From Pseudoroseomonas aestuarii (GTDB lineage Bacteria > Pseudomonadota > Alphaproteobacteria > Acetobacterales > Acetobacteraceae): a DNA stretch of 64,000 bases. The notes beneath the pieces were generated by a model that searched no databases, had not been told where the DNA came from, and saw only the letters and a program-made list of their open reading frames with translations. Of the stretch, positions 25,489 through 34,217 are shown in pieces. Position 1 is the stretch's first letter. Every line of letters begins with the position of its first letter. The position numbers were made by a program, and so were the translations under genes. The DNA is taken from assembly GCF_042651065.1 (NCBI RefSeq), contig NZ_JBHSCH010000018.1:1-64000 (forward strand). Reading direction: 5' to 3'.

Positions 25489-26217
25489 TCAGTTGGCGCT
25501 TGAAGGCCGCTGCTGCTGCGTGGGGTTGCTGCCCGGCGGCCCCACCTCCCGGGTCTCCAGCGACGGTGCGCCGGTGGTGTGCTGCGACGGCGCGCCGCCG
25601 GGCTGCTGCGGGCCGGCGCCACGCTCGGGCCGGCTGGCGGCGTTGCCCGGCGTCGGCGTGGTGGGGCCGCTGGGCGCGGCGCCGCTGTTGTTGCCGGTGC
25701 CGCTCTTGGCCTCCGGCCCGCTCAGCGTGGCGCCGTTCTCCAGCCCCGGGCGCGGGCCGAGCGGGTTCTGCGCCAGCAGGAAGCGCGGCGCGGCCTCGCT
25801 ACGGCGGTCCGGGCGGGACGGGGCCGCGTCCTCCGTCCGGGGCGTGGTGTCCAGCTCGCGCTCCGCCGCGGTGCCGGGCGGGTTGCCGGGCTTGCCGTCC
25901 GACTGGCCGGGATAGGCGCCGGAGGTGTTGGTGCCGGCGGCGCGGTCCAGCGCGCGGGTGGCCTCCGTGCCCGGCGGGTTGCCGGGCGTGCCGTCCGACT
26001 GGCTGGGGTAGGCGCCGGAGGTGTTGGTGCCGGCGGCGCGGTCCAGCGCGCGGGTGGCGCTGTTGTTCTGCAGGGTCTGCCTGTCCGACTCGCCGGGCGC
26101 CGGCCCCGGCGTGGCAGCAGGAGGGGCGGAGCGGGTGTCCTGGGCCAGGGCCGGGCCGGCCACCAGGGCGGCGGCGGCGGCCAGGGCCAGCAGGTAGGGG
26201 CGCGCGTTGGCGGTCAT
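25489..26217 (-). CDS. secreted low-complexity protein with duplicated 32-residue unit
   Basis: 242 residues. A signal peptide (YLLALAAAAALVAGPALAQ) is followed by Pro/Gly/Thr/Asn-rich, probably disordered sequence. Residues 54-117 are a tandem duplication of a 32-residue unit containing ALDRAAGTNTSGAYP and GNPPGT. No enzymatic domain is recognised. It may be a periplasmic or surface linker-like protein. ATG 26217 has GGAGGA 5 nt upstream. Confidence 0.75.
   Translation of the reverse strand: MTANARPYLLALAAAAALVAGPALAQDTRSAPPAATPGPAPGESDRQTLQNNSATRALDRAAGTNTSGAYPSQSDGTPGNPPGTEATRALDRAAGTNTSGAYPGQSDGKPGNPPGTAAERELDTTPRTEDAAPSRPDRRSEAAPRFLLAQNPLGPRPGLENGATLSGPEAKSGTGNNSGAAPSGPTTPTPGNAASRPERGAGPQQPGGAPSQHTTGAPSLETREVGPPGSNPTQQQRPSSAN
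25867..26058. repeat. tandem duplication, 2 x 96 bp
   Basis: Two adjacent 96-bp in-frame units within the secreted low-complexity gene. They differ at only a few residues (Ser/Gly, Thr/Lys and Glu/Ala exchanges), which indicates a recent duplication. Confidence 0.85.
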
Positions 26218-26291
26218 CTCTTCCTCCGTCATGGGCGCGGGGCGCGCCGTCATGGAGGAAAACCACCCCGCCGGGGCGGGGTTGCGCGGGT

Positions 26292-27227
26292 TCAGGCCGG
26301 CGGCTCGCGCGCCACCAGGATGTTCATCAGCCCGCCCGGCTGGTTGGCCAGCTTGCCCCAACTGACCGCCTCCAGCTTCCCGGTGCCGCCGATCAGCCAG
26401 GCGGAAAGCCCCAGCCCCTGGAACTGCGCCGCCACCTCGGAGGCGCCGACGCCCGAGCGGGCCATCAGCGCCGGGGCGAACTCCATCATGATGCGCACAT
26501 CGGGCGAGCGCTCCAGCAGCTGCGCCATGCCGCGCAGCGCCCGGCCTTCATAGCCTTCCACATCCATCTTGATGACATCGACGGTATAGGAAGGGTCGGG
26601 GAACATCTCGTCCAGCACCACGACATCCACCGTGACGCTCTCGGCCTTGCTGCGGGCCGGGTTCATCTGGATGTTGCCGCCGCCGGACATGCTGGGGTTG
26701 AAGGTGAGCACCGCCTGCCCCTTCGCGTCGCCCACCGCGACGGCGTGCAGCCTGGCCCATTTGTAGCCGTTGGCGCGCAGCGAGGCGGCGGACAGCTCGG
26801 CCAGCCGGGGGTTGGGCTCGAAAGCCTCGACCTGCCCTGTGGCGCCGGTCAGCTTCGCCGCGTGCAGGGCGTAGAAGGCATGGTTGGCGCCGATGTCGAA
26901 CACGATGTGCCCCGGCTTCACCAGCCGGCGGAACAGATCCAGGTAGTTGCTCTCCCACCGGCCGACGGTGAGGAGGTGCACGCCGATGTCCTGGCTGCGG
27001 GTATCGACATAGATCCGCTGCCCCGTCTCCAGGAAGGTCAGCGCCGTGTGGTCGCCCAGGTAGAGCGACTGGGCGTTCATCATGCGGCTGGTGCGGGTGG
27101 CGAAGAACGAGGTGATCTCCTCCAGCCGCTTGCCGATGTGGTCGAGCTTGGCGCCAAGGCGCTGCTCGACCTGATCCATACGGCTTTCCAGCGCGGCAAT
27201 ACGGGCCGAAAGCTCCTGCTCGCTCAT
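26292..27227 (-). CDS. FkbM family methyltransferase with N-terminal coiled coil
   Basis: 311 residues. Residues 1-40 form a heptad-like coiled coil (SARIAALESRMDQVEQRLGA). A class I SAM-dependent methyltransferase of the FkbM type follows: SAM-binding VFDIGANHAFYALHAAK, the acidic AFEPNPRLAELS, and DVIKMDVEGYEGRALRGM. FkbM enzymes usually methylate sugar or glycan hydroxyls. The ribosome site GAGGAGA precedes ATG 27227. No glycan cluster is nearby, so the target is unknown. Confidence 0.9.
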   Translation of the reverse strand: MSEQELSARIAALESRMDQVEQRLGAKLDHIGKRLEEITSFFATRTSRMMNAQSLYLGDHTALTFLETGQRIYVDTRSQDIGVHLLTVGRWESNYLDLFRRLVKPGHIVFDIGANHAFYALHAAKLTGATGQVEAFEPNPRLAELSAASLRANGYKWARLHAVAVGDAKGQAVLTFNPSMSGGGNIQMNPARSKAESVTVDVVVLDEMFPDPSYTVDVIKMDVEGYEGRALRGMAQLLERSPDVRIMMEFAPALMARSGVGASEVAAQFQGLGLSAWLIGGTGKLEAVSWGKLANQPGGLMNILVAREPPA

Positions 27228-27298
27228 CGCGATCTCCTCATGCGGGGCCGGATGTTAGAGAGGCGGGATTCAGCCCGCAATCGGGCCGCCCTGGCCGC

Positions 27299-27604
27299 TC
27301 ACCGCGGCCGCAGGTAGCTCTTGCGGTCCAGATACCCCTTGCGCCAGCGGGTGATGGCCATGCGCTCGAACAGCCCCGCCTTGGTGAAGGGATCGGCGTT
27401 GATGAAGGCCTCCGCCTCGGCGCGGGTCTCGACATCGACGATGTAGAAGCCGCCGCCGGCGTCGCTGCCGTCGTCCTTCAGCTTGGCGCCGCAGGCCAGC
27501 AGCCGGTCGACCTGCGATTCGAGGTAGTCGATGTGCTCCTCGCGCGTGGCCTGGCGCAGCGCCTGGCTGTCGGGCTTGTCGAAGGTCTCGATGATGTAGG
27601 GCAT
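27299..27604 (-). CDS. YciI family protein
   Basis: 101-residue ferredoxin-like (dimeric alpha+beta barrel) YciI protein, with HIDYLESQVDRLLACG and GGGFYIVDVETRAEAEAFINADPFTKAGL; the DPF segment is typical. The biochemical function of most YciI proteins is unknown. It is the last gene before a long non-coding stretch. Confidence 0.88.
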   Translation of the reverse strand: MPYIIETFDKPDSQALRQATREEHIDYLESQVDRLLACGAKLKDDGSDAGGGFYIVDVETRAEAEAFINADPFTKAGLFERMAITRWRKGYLDRKSYLRPR

Positions 27605-28046
27605 GAAGAGGGCTTCCTCCGTCTTGTCTTGGACGGTGGCAGCCTAGCGCCTGCGGCGCCCCGCGCCAGCCCTCCCCTTGCCGGATCCGGCCAGCGGAGG
27701 GCGCGGCGAAGGAAGGGGGCGCGGACCGGGGTTGCACGCCCTGCCCGCGTGCAAAATCAATCACCGGCGGTGTCCCCCTTCAGGTACCGCGCGGCTGGAT
27801 CAGGCGGTTCGCATAGTGCGCCCGATCCCCCCGGCCCGCTTCCGGTCTCCGGCCCCCCCTGCGGGCCGGAAACCGATTCCCGCTGCGGCATCGGGGCTGA
27901 CGGAACCCGGGGGGAGAGTGCGGGATCCGGTGACGCGGTGGGACGGTAGTAACCGCTTTCCGCCAGCCTCGCTGCAACTGCGAGTTATTCGCAAATAAGC
28001 CCATGGGCGGGGCGGCGTCAAGCATCATTTGCGAGCGGCTCGCAAA
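27605..28046. other. non-coding stretch with two palindromes
   Basis: No convincing gene is present; open frames here have unnatural composition. Two related palindromes sit at its right end: TGCGA-GTTAT-TCGCA (27979-27993) and TTTGCGAG-CGG-CTCGCAAA (28028-28046). The first, with its flanks, resembles Fur-type boxes of high-GC proteobacteria. No gene starts close by in either direction; the nearest is the YciI gene, 375 bp away on the minus strand. Confidence 0.5.
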
Positions 28047-28078
28047 AAGAAAGGGCGGGCCATCCGCATGGCCCGCCC
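28047..28078 (-). terminator. rho-independent terminator of the ThDP enzyme gene
   Basis: Perfect 11-base stem GGGCGGGCCAT/ATGGCCCGCCC with a 4-nt loop. On the minus strand it is followed by TTTCTTTTT, placed 38 nt after the stop codon of the upstream gene. Confidence 0.85.
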
Positions 28079-28115
28079 CCCTATCTTTCCGGCCCCGCCA
28101 GGCGGGGAGGATGGA

Positions 28116-29681
28116 TCAGATCATCAGCTCGATCAGGAACGGCGCCTGCTGGGCGCAGGACTGCGCCAGCAGGTCGGCGCATTGCTCCAGCGTGGTGGCG
28201 CGGGCCGCCTCCACACCCATGCCGCCGGCCAGGCGCAGCCAGTCGATGTCCGGGTTGCTGAGGTCGAGCATGCTCATCGCCGTCGGACCCGGATTGGCGC
28301 CGACATTCTGGTACTCGCCGATCAGGATCTGGTACTTGCGGTTCGACAGGATGATGGTGGTGACAGGCAGCCGCTCCCGCGCCTGGGTCCACAGCGCCTG
28401 CAGCGTGTACATGGCCGAGCCGTCGGCCTGCAGGTTGATGACGCGGCGCTGCCCGCCGGCGCCGATCGCGGCCCCCGTGGCCAGCGGCATGCCGCAGCCG
28501 ATGGCGCCGCCGGTGATGTGCAGCCAGTCATGCGGCGGCGCGGCGTGCGTCTCCTTGTAGAAGCCGCGGCCGAAGGAGACGCTCTCATCGGCGACGATGC
28601 CGCCCTCCGGCATCAGCGCGGCGAGCGTGCGGGCCAGGCCCTCCGGCGTCGGCGCGCCCTTGGCCGGCTCGGGGCGCGGGCCGGGGTCGGGGATGGCGGC
28701 CTCCGGCGCGCCCAGCTCATCGACCAGCGCCTGCAGCGCGGCGAGACCGTCCTCCTCGTAGCGCGAGAGGACATGCACGCCGGCCGTCTCCGGGTAGTGC
28801 AGGCTCGGCTTGCCCGGATAGGCGAAGAAGCCGACCGGCGCCTTCGCGTTCACCAGGATCAGGTGCTCGACCCACTTCAGCGCGTCGATCGCCATGTCCG
28901 CCGGATAAGGCACGCGCTCCAGCTGCATCCGGCCACGGCCGCGCTGCACCCGGGCGTTGGACATCTCGGCCAGAACGCGCTGGCCGGTGGCCTGGGCGGC
29001 GCGCCAGGCCAGCGCCTGCCCCTCGGCCCGCAGCGCGACGCCGCCGAGCAGGATCAGCACATTCTTCTTCTCGCGCAGGATGCGGGCGGCGTTCTTCACC
29101 GCATGCGGGTCCGGCGCGGGCGCGGGCGGCACGGGCAGCGCCTCGGCCGGCTCGGCGCCCTCGTTCCAGGCGGTGTCGGCGGGCAGGATCAGCGTGGCGA
29201 TCTGCCCCGGTGCGGTGCGCGCGGCCTGCACGGCCACGGCGGCATCGGCGCCGACGCGCTTGGCGTCCATCGCCGTCCGCACCCAGCCGGAGACGGGGCG
29301 CGCCCAGCCCTCGGTGTCGGCGGTGAGCTGGGCATCCAGCGGGCGATGATAGGTCGCCTGGTCACCCACGATGTTGACGATGCCGCTGCGGGCGCGGCGG
29401 GCGTTGTGCAGGTTGGCCAGGCCGTTGGCCAGGCCGGGGCCGCAATGCAGCAGGGTGGCCGCCGGCTTCTCGGCCATGCGCCAGTAGCCATCGGCCATGC
29501 CGGTGACGATGTTCTCCTGCAGCCCCAGCACGCAGCGCATGCCGGGAATCCGGTCCAGCGCGGCGACGAAATGCATCTCGCTGGTGCCCGGGTTGGCGAA
29601 ACAGGTGTCCACCCCGCTCTTCAGCAGCGTGTGGACAAGGCTCTCGGCTCCGTTCACCGGCGTCTCTCCCTCGGCGGTCAT
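28116..29681 (-). CDS. thiamine diphosphate-dependent enzyme, acetolactate synthase/benzoylformate decarboxylase-like
   Basis: About 521 residues with the three-domain ThDP fold. The N-terminal Pyr domain has GVDTCFANPGTSEMHFV and the catalytic Glu in LQENIVTGMADGYWRMA. The C-terminal PP domain has the ThDP motif LQADGSAMYTLQALW..N. The GTSE and MHFV features set it closer to the decarboxylase-like side family than to anabolic IlvB, and no small subunit gene is present. The substrate is unknown. ATG 29681 is used; an in-frame GTG (VNGAESL) with GAGGGAGAG upstream is a possible shorter start. Confidence 0.82.
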   Translation of the reverse strand: MTAEGETPVNGAESLVHTLLKSGVDTCFANPGTSEMHFVAALDRIPGMRCVLGLQENIVTGMADGYWRMAEKPAATLLHCGPGLANGLANLHNARRARSGIVNIVGDQATYHRPLDAQLTADTEGWARPVSGWVRTAMDAKRVGADAAVAVQAARTAPGQIATLILPADTAWNEGAEPAEALPVPPAPAPDPHAVKNAARILREKKNVLILLGGVALRAEGQALAWRAAQATGQRVLAEMSNARVQRGRGRMQLERVPYPADMAIDALKWVEHLILVNAKAPVGFFAYPGKPSLHYPETAGVHVLSRYEEDGLAALQALVDELGAPEAAIPDPGPRPEPAKGAPTPEGLARTLAALMPEGGIVADESVSFGRGFYKETHAAPPHDWLHITGGAIGCGMPLATGAAIGAGGQRRVINLQADGSAMYTLQALWTQARERLPVTTIILSNRKYQILIGEYQNVGANPGPTAMSMLDLSNPDIDWLRLAGGMGVEAARATTLEQCADLLAQSCAQQAPFLIELMI

Positions 29682-29748
29682 GTCGCGGAGGGTGCAGCCA
29701 AAGCGGCGCGGGGCCAAGAGCGGCTGTATCGGAAGGCGCTACCCGAGC

Positions 29749-29783
29749 AAAAAAGACCGGCAGCCGGGCCGCTTCCGGCCGCC
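29749..29783 (-). terminator. rho-independent terminator of the cysteine synthase gene
   Basis: GGCaGCCGG/CCGGCcGCC stem (8 of 9 pairs) with a 7-nt loop, followed on the minus strand by a run of six T. It lies directly after the cysteine synthase stop codon. Confidence 0.65.
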
Positions 29784-29785
29784 GC

Positions 29786-30841
29786 TCAGCCCAGCCAGGC
29801 GGGAACCGGCAGGCCCTTCTCCCGCAGGAAGGCCGGGTTGAAGAGCTTGGACTGGTAGCGCGCGCCGCCATCGCAGAGGACCGTCACCACGGTGTGGCCG
29901 GGGCCGAGCGCGCGCGCCACGCGGATGGCCGCCGCCACGTTCAGCCCGGCGCTGCCGCCGACGCAGAGCCCCTCCTCCGCCAGCAGGGCATAGACCTGCG
30001 CCAGCGCCTCGGCGTCGGGGATGGTCTCGGCGCCGTCGATCGGGGCGCCCTCCAGGTTGCCCGGCACGCGCGCGGCCTGGCCGATTCCCTCGGTGATGGA
30101 ACCGCCCGGGGTGGCCTTCACCGTGCCGCTGTTCACCCAGGGGGCAAGCGCGCTGCCCTCCGGGTCGGCCAGCACGATGCGGATGCCGGGGTTGCGCGCC
30201 TTCAGCGCCCGCGCCGTGCCGGCGAGCGTGCCGCCGGTGCCGCAGGCGCAGGTGAAGGCATCCACCCGGCCGCCCGTCTGCTCCCAGATCTCGGGGCCGG
30301 TGGTGCGCTCATGCGCCAGCGCGTTGTCCGTGTTGTCGAACTGGTTGGCCCAGACGGCACCCAGCTCCTCCGCCAGGCGGCGGGAGACATGCACGTAGTT
30401 GCCGGGGTCGCTGAAGGGCTTCGCCGGCACCAGCCGCAGATCGGCGCCGATCATGCGGAGGAAGTCCAGCTTCTCGCGGCTCTGCGTCTCGGGCACCACG
30501 ATGACGCTCCGCCAGCCCCGCGCCTGCGCGGCGAGGGCGAGGCCGATGCCGGTGTTGCCGGCCGTGCCCTCCACCACCGTGCCGGGCTGGCCCGGGGTGA
30601 GCAGCCCGCGCTCCACCGCGCCCTGCAGGATGCCGAGCGCCGCACGGTCCTTCACCGAACCGCCGGGATTCATGAACTCGGCCTTGCCCAGGATCTCGCA
30701 CCCCGTCTCCTCGGAGGCGCGGCGCAGCCGGATCAGCGGGGTGTTGCCGACGGCGCCCCAGAAGCCGCCGGCGATGCGGGGGGTGCCGGCCGTGGTCTCG
30801 GCCGTGGAATCCGGAGCAGTCTGACCCAACTGGATGCTCAT
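29786..30841 (-). CDS. cysteine synthase A-type PLP enzyme
   Basis: 351-residue fold-type II PLP enzyme converting O-acetylserine and sulfide to cysteine. It has VGNTPLIRL, PLP-lysine motif NPGGSVKDRAA, substrate loop EGTAGNTGIGLA and phosphate-binding CGTGGTLAGTARAL. It is longer than classical CysK by an N-terminal stretch of about 25 residues and a C-terminal extension of the kind seen in a CysK side branch, so the physiological donor could differ. No sulfur-assimilation genes adjoin it. Confidence 0.88.
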   Translation of the reverse strand: MSIQLGQTAPDSTAETTAGTPRIAGGFWGAVGNTPLIRLRRASEETGCEILGKAEFMNPGGSVKDRAALGILQGAVERGLLTPGQPGTVVEGTAGNTGIGLALAAQARGWRSVIVVPETQSREKLDFLRMIGADLRLVPAKPFSDPGNYVHVSRRLAEELGAVWANQFDNTDNALAHERTTGPEIWEQTGGRVDAFTCACGTGGTLAGTARALKARNPGIRIVLADPEGSALAPWVNSGTVKATPGGSITEGIGQAARVPGNLEGAPIDGAETIPDAEALAQVYALLAEEGLCVGGSAGLNVAAAIRVARALGPGHTVVTVLCDGGARYQSKLFNPAFLREKGLPVPAWLG

Positions 30842-30963
30842 GCGGCGGCGCCCTCCTGAAGGATGGAGGAAATCACGCCCTGCGATCGCATGTCAACGGA
30901 ACCGCACCCGGAAAGCCCGAAACGAAATCGGGGTTTAGAAGTCCCGCGGCGCCGGAGCGGCTT

Positions 30964-31248
30964 TCAGTCGCCCGGCTCGGGGTGACGCAGCAGCCAGAGC
31001 CTCTCATGCGCCGCGACCAGGCTTTCCATGTTCTTGCGCCGGTTGTGGTCAGGCGCCGTGGGGCGGCGGGTCAGCATCGTCTCCAGGATACGGAGCAGCT
31101 CTTCCGCCACCTCGAAATCGCCCTGATCGCAAGCCTGGTGGAAGGCGATGAGGATTTTGTCGGACAGGCGGCGCGTATGGCGCGGGGCAGCCTGGCCGCT
31201 GCGCGCCGACTCGCGATCCGCCCGGCCCTCTGACAACTCATCCGCCAT
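30964..31248 (-). CDS. conserved hypothetical protein, 94 residues
   Basis: Helical protein with the stretch LSDKILIAFHQACDQGDFEV followed by AEELLRILETML, reminiscent of a short TPR-like helix pair. Similar small proteins occur in Rhodospirillales as far as I recall, without an assigned function. An AT-rich patch (31280-31310), unusual in this genome, lies just upstream and is a likely promoter region. Confidence 0.65.
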   Translation of the reverse strand: MADELSEGRADRESARSGQAAPRHTRRLSDKILIAFHQACDQGDFEVAEELLRILETMLTRRPTAPDHNRRKNMESLVAAHERLWLLRHPEPGD

Positions 31249-31412
31249 GATGACGCTGCTCCTCGATCTACAGCCCCGCCATTCAATTATTAATCCGCAA
31301 ATAAAACGTATTTGTGGAGGGGCGGGAACTGCCTCTTAGCAGGTCTTGCAGCGGCCTGCCTACCGATGACACAGCTGCGTGAGAAAGCGGAGGCACAGGT
31401 TTTTTTGGAGTG

Positions 31413-32090
31413 TTACATTCCCGCCAACTGCCCGCGGATGGCGGCGGCAATATCTTCCGGCGGGGTCTGCGGGCGCAGCAGGCTGCGCACCCGGCCATCC
31501 GGCCCGATCAGGTAGATGAAGGAGGAGTGGTCCATCAGGTACTCGCTCATCTCCGGACGGTTGACCTTGGCATAATAGACGCGGAAGCGGCGGGCGGTTT
31601 CCGCCACCTGCTCGGGCGTTCCGGTCAGACCCACCATGCGGGGGTGGAAATTGGCCACATAGGGCTTCAGCGCCGCCGGGGTGTCCCGCTCGGGGTCGAT
31701 GGTGAACAGCACCGGCGTCACCCGCTCCGCCTGGGCGGGCGGCAGCAGGTCCATGGCGGCGCTGATGGCGCCGAGCTCGGTGGGGCAGACATCGGGGCAG
31801 AAGGTGAAGCCGAAATAGGCCACCAGCAGCCCGCCCCCGAAATCGGCCTGGGTCACGGTGCGGCCATCCTGGTTCACCAGGCTGAAGGGGCCGCCCAGGC
31901 TCATTCCCTGCGGCAGCTGCACACCCCCCGCGGAGGGCAGCGGCGCCTCCTGCCCGGTGAGGGCGGCGACCTGCCGCATGAAGGCGTCGCCCAGCGGCTC
32001 CCCCGGCTGCCGGCCGAACCAGGCCACGCCCCAGAGCGCGCCGAGGCCGAGGATCAGGACAAGGACGAGGATGCGGAGGAGGCGTTGCAT
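31413..32090 (-). CDS. SCO1/SenC family copper chaperone
   Basis: 225 residues with an N-terminal membrane anchor (LLRILVLVLILGLGALWGVAWF) and a periplasmic thioredoxin fold. Copper ligands are CPDVC (Cys98 and Cys102) and the distal His in YLMDHSSFIYL. SCO proteins insert copper into the CuA site of cytochrome c oxidase or serve redox roles. No oxidase genes are in the window. Confidence 0.93.
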   Translation of the reverse strand: MQRLLRILVLVLILGLGALWGVAWFGRQPGEPLGDAFMRQVAALTGQEAPLPSAGGVQLPQGMSLGGPFSLVNQDGRTVTQADFGGGLLVAYFGFTFCPDVCPTELGAISAAMDLLPPAQAERVTPVLFTIDPERDTPAALKPYVANFHPRMVGLTGTPEQVAETARRFRVYYAKVNRPEMSEYLMDHSSFIYLIGPDGRVRSLLRPQTPPEDIAAAIRGQLAGM

Positions 32091-32131
32091 GCCCCCCTCA
32101 TTAGCCGATCGCCCCCCGCTTGATGAGGGCG

Positions 32132-32169
32132 AAAAGCCGGGCGGCGGAGGCTCCCCTCCCCCGCCCGGC
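32132..32169 (-). terminator. rho-independent terminator of nrdB
   Basis: GCCGGGCGG/CCGCCCGGC stem, nine perfect pairs, followed on the minus strand by TTTT, about 25 nt after the nrdB stop. Confidence 0.65.
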
Positions 32170-32194
32170 GCTTCACCCGGGCCTTACCAGGGCG

Positions 32195-33229
32195 TTACTG
32201 GGGCAGGATCTGCCCTTCCGGCTGCTTGTCGGCGAACACGCCGTCGGCGAAGGCCTCCTCCCAGGAACCCTGGGTGCTGGCCTTGGAGTATTCCGTGGCG
32301 CGGCCCTCGAAGAAGTTCATGTGCTCCACGGCGTTCAGGATCTCGTCCAGCCAGGGCAGCGGGTTCTTCTCGATGCCGTAATGCGCGTCGAGGCCGAGCT
32401 GCTGCAGGCGGCGGTCGGCGATGAAGCGGATGTAGAGCTTGATGTCCTCGGGCGTCATGCCCTGCACGCCGCCCAGCTCGAAGGCGAGGTCGATGAAGGC
32501 GTCCTCGTGCTCGACGATGGTGGTGCAGATGGTGGTCAGCTCCTGGCGGAACTGCTCCGTCCAGATCTCCGGGTTCTCCTGGATGAAGGTCCGGAACAGG
32601 CGGATGACGGAGAGGCAGTGCAGCGTCTCGTCGCGCACCGACCACGTCACGATCTGCCCCATGCCCTTCATCTTGTTGAAGCGCGGGAAGTTCAGCAAGA
32701 TGGCGAAGGAGGCGAAGAGCTGCAGGCCTTCCGTGAAGGCGCCGAACGCGGCCAGCGTCTTGGCGATCTCGGTCTTGTTGTCGACCGAGAAGGTCTGCAT
32801 GTAGTCGTACTTGTCCTTCATCTCCTTGTACTTGAGGAAGGCCTGGTACTCGATCTCCGGCATGCCGATGGTGTCGAGCAGGTGCGAGTAGGCGGCGATG
32901 TGCACCGTCTCGATGTTGGAGAAGGCTGAGAGCATCATCAGCACCTCGGTGGGCTTAAACACCTGGCTGTAGTGCTTCATGTAGGCCGAGTTCACCTCGA
33001 CATCCGCCTGGGTGAAGAAGCGGAAGATCTGGGTGACGAGGTTGCGCTCGGTCTCCGTCAGATTCTTCTGCCAGTCCTTCACGTCGTCCGCCATCGGCAC
33101 CTCTTCCGGCAGCCAGTGGACGCGCTGCTGGGTCTGCCAGGCATCGAAGGCCCAAGGGTAGCGGAAGGGCTTGTAGACCGGGTTGGCGGTCAGCAGGTCC
33201 ATCTTCTCGGGCGCGGCGTGTTCGGACAT
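32195..33229 (-). CDS. nrdB: class Ia ribonucleotide reductase beta subunit
   Basis: 344-residue diiron-tyrosyl radical subunit that generates the radical for NrdA. Radical tyrosine Tyr114 is in ETVHIAAYSHL, aligned to the E. coli Tyr122 region, with iron-ligand carboxylates/histidines in VRDETLHCLSV and TIVEHEDAFIDL. It starts at ATG 33229 with GGAGAG upstream. Unusually it is 5.7 kb from nrdA, in the same orientation but with an opposite-strand giant gene between. It therefore needs its own promoter, and candidate sites are seen upstream. Confidence 0.95.
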   Translation of the reverse strand: MSEHAAPEKMDLLTANPVYKPFRYPWAFDAWQTQQRVHWLPEEVPMADDVKDWQKNLTETERNLVTQIFRFFTQADVEVNSAYMKHYSQVFKPTEVLMMLSAFSNIETVHIAAYSHLLDTIGMPEIEYQAFLKYKEMKDKYDYMQTFSVDNKTEIAKTLAAFGAFTEGLQLFASFAILLNFPRFNKMKGMGQIVTWSVRDETLHCLSVIRLFRTFIQENPEIWTEQFRQELTTICTTIVEHEDAFIDLAFELGGVQGMTPEDIKLYIRFIADRRLQQLGLDAHYGIEKNPLPWLDEILNAVEHMNFFEGRATEYSKASTQGSWEEAFADGVFADKQPEGQILPQ

Positions 33230-33478
33230 GGGGTCTCTCCGGTGGCTCGGTCATGGCGCGCCGCACGGCGTTCCTGCGCCGCGCGTCGTCTGGTGTCTGG
33301 CAGAAAGGTTCCGGGTCAAGCGCGGGCGGCTTGCGGCCGCAGGGGCGGGAGGCGCGGCGCCCTGCATCCGCCGCCGTGAAGCTCAGGAAAGGGCTGCTGC
33401 GGACGGCAGGAACTTTCCCTGCTGCGATGTCCTGGCATGCCCTTCCATTCACACACTCCGGCGGGTTTCTCGGTCCGC

Positions 33479-33507
33479 AGCATATGGGGCGAGGCAGCGC
33501 AGCGCAA
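33479..33507 (-). promoter_or_regulatory. candidate nrdB promoter
   Basis: On the minus strand TTGCGC (33507-33502) and TATGCT (33484-33479) are separated by 17 nt, about 250 bp upstream of nrdB and just downstream of the NrdR-like box. Confidence 0.4.
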
Positions 33508-33536
33508 GGCGACCGCCAGGCGATTCGGCAGCCAGC

Positions 33537-33552
33537 ACACCACATCTGGTGT
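33537..33552. promoter_or_regulatory. NrdR-like box upstream of nrdB
   Basis: ACACCACATCTGGTGT is a 16-bp near-palindrome matching the NrdR consensus (ACAC-8-GTGT with AT-rich centre) at most positions. Read on the minus strand its core CACCAGATGTGG recurs with one change upstream of nrdA. NrdR is the ATP-cone repressor of ribonucleotide reductase genes. Confidence 0.6.
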
Positions 33553-33563
33553 CCCTTCTGGCA

Positions 33564-33580
33564 CACAGGCACGAACTGTG
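33564..33580. promoter_or_regulatory. second palindrome upstream of nrdB
   Basis: CACAG-GCACGAA-CTGTG, perfect five-base arms, lies 28 bp from the first box centre to centre. NrdR usually binds two boxes, although about 31-33 bp is the expected spacing, so this assignment is weak. Confidence 0.3.
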
Positions 33581-34217
33581 GACATTTCGGCCTGAAACCA
33601 TCCTCCCCGCTCCCTGCGCCAGGATGCGGCGCGCTGCGCCTCGCCTGCGGCAAGGGCTCCCGCGACGCCCCTGGCCGGAGACTCCACCGCAGCCTGCGGG
33701 CCAGCACGGCGCGGTACCGACGGGAGGAGCCGTGCACCCCGGCGCGTGGCAGGCCGGGCCCCCAAGACCGGAGGAGGAGAATGCAACTCCGGGTAGAAAA
33801 CAGCCACGAACAATAGACATTGATATGCGCAAGTACCGGCTGGCCGCGTGCCAGGTCCAGACTGGAGCTTGGCTGGAGCAGCCATTTCTTTTCCGTGGCT
33901 TAGCGACGGAAGAGAGATCAGGGCACACCAAGTATTGCGACATTTTTGCCGCGTCACCGCGGAATCACTTTTCAGCGGGATGCAGTCACTTCTGCGGCAT
34001 TTATTGACAGTTGTATAAGGTCCTGACCTGCCCGGAACGATTGCGGAAAGGGCCAGGCCACACTTCCGCCTTCCTCTTCTCCATCACGCCGGCCAGTCCA
34101 GACCTGAGCCAACCGGCCGCTTCCTGCGGCGTGGTTCCGGCTGAGGCGCGGCCCGCCTTCTTCCAGCTTCGGCCTCCCGCAAAAGCGGATCTGACAGTTC
34201 ATAAAGAGAGAGAAAAA

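Larger units (their letters stand above)
33230..34217. other. 988-bp non-coding divergent region between nrdB and the giant repeat gene
   Basis: Frames in this stretch lack protein-like composition. The nrdB-proximal half holds a candidate promoter and NrdR-like palindromes. The half near the giant gene (33,800-34,020) is markedly AT-richer than the genome and includes TTGACA at 34004 and TGTATAAG at 34012, but not at promoter spacing. A long leader of about 200 nt before the giant gene's ATG seems likely. Confidence 0.5.

Noticed and set aside
27780..28028. 82-codon minus-strand frame, and a riboswitch in the same gap
   Set aside because: The frame has shadow-like composition and no ribosome site; I looked for cobalamin and SAM riboswitch landmarks and found none convincing.
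33316..33957. 213-codon minus-strand frame upstream of nrdB
   Set aside because: The translation is unlike protein (clusters of Arg, Ala, Cys and Pro without pattern) and the region contains promoter-like elements.
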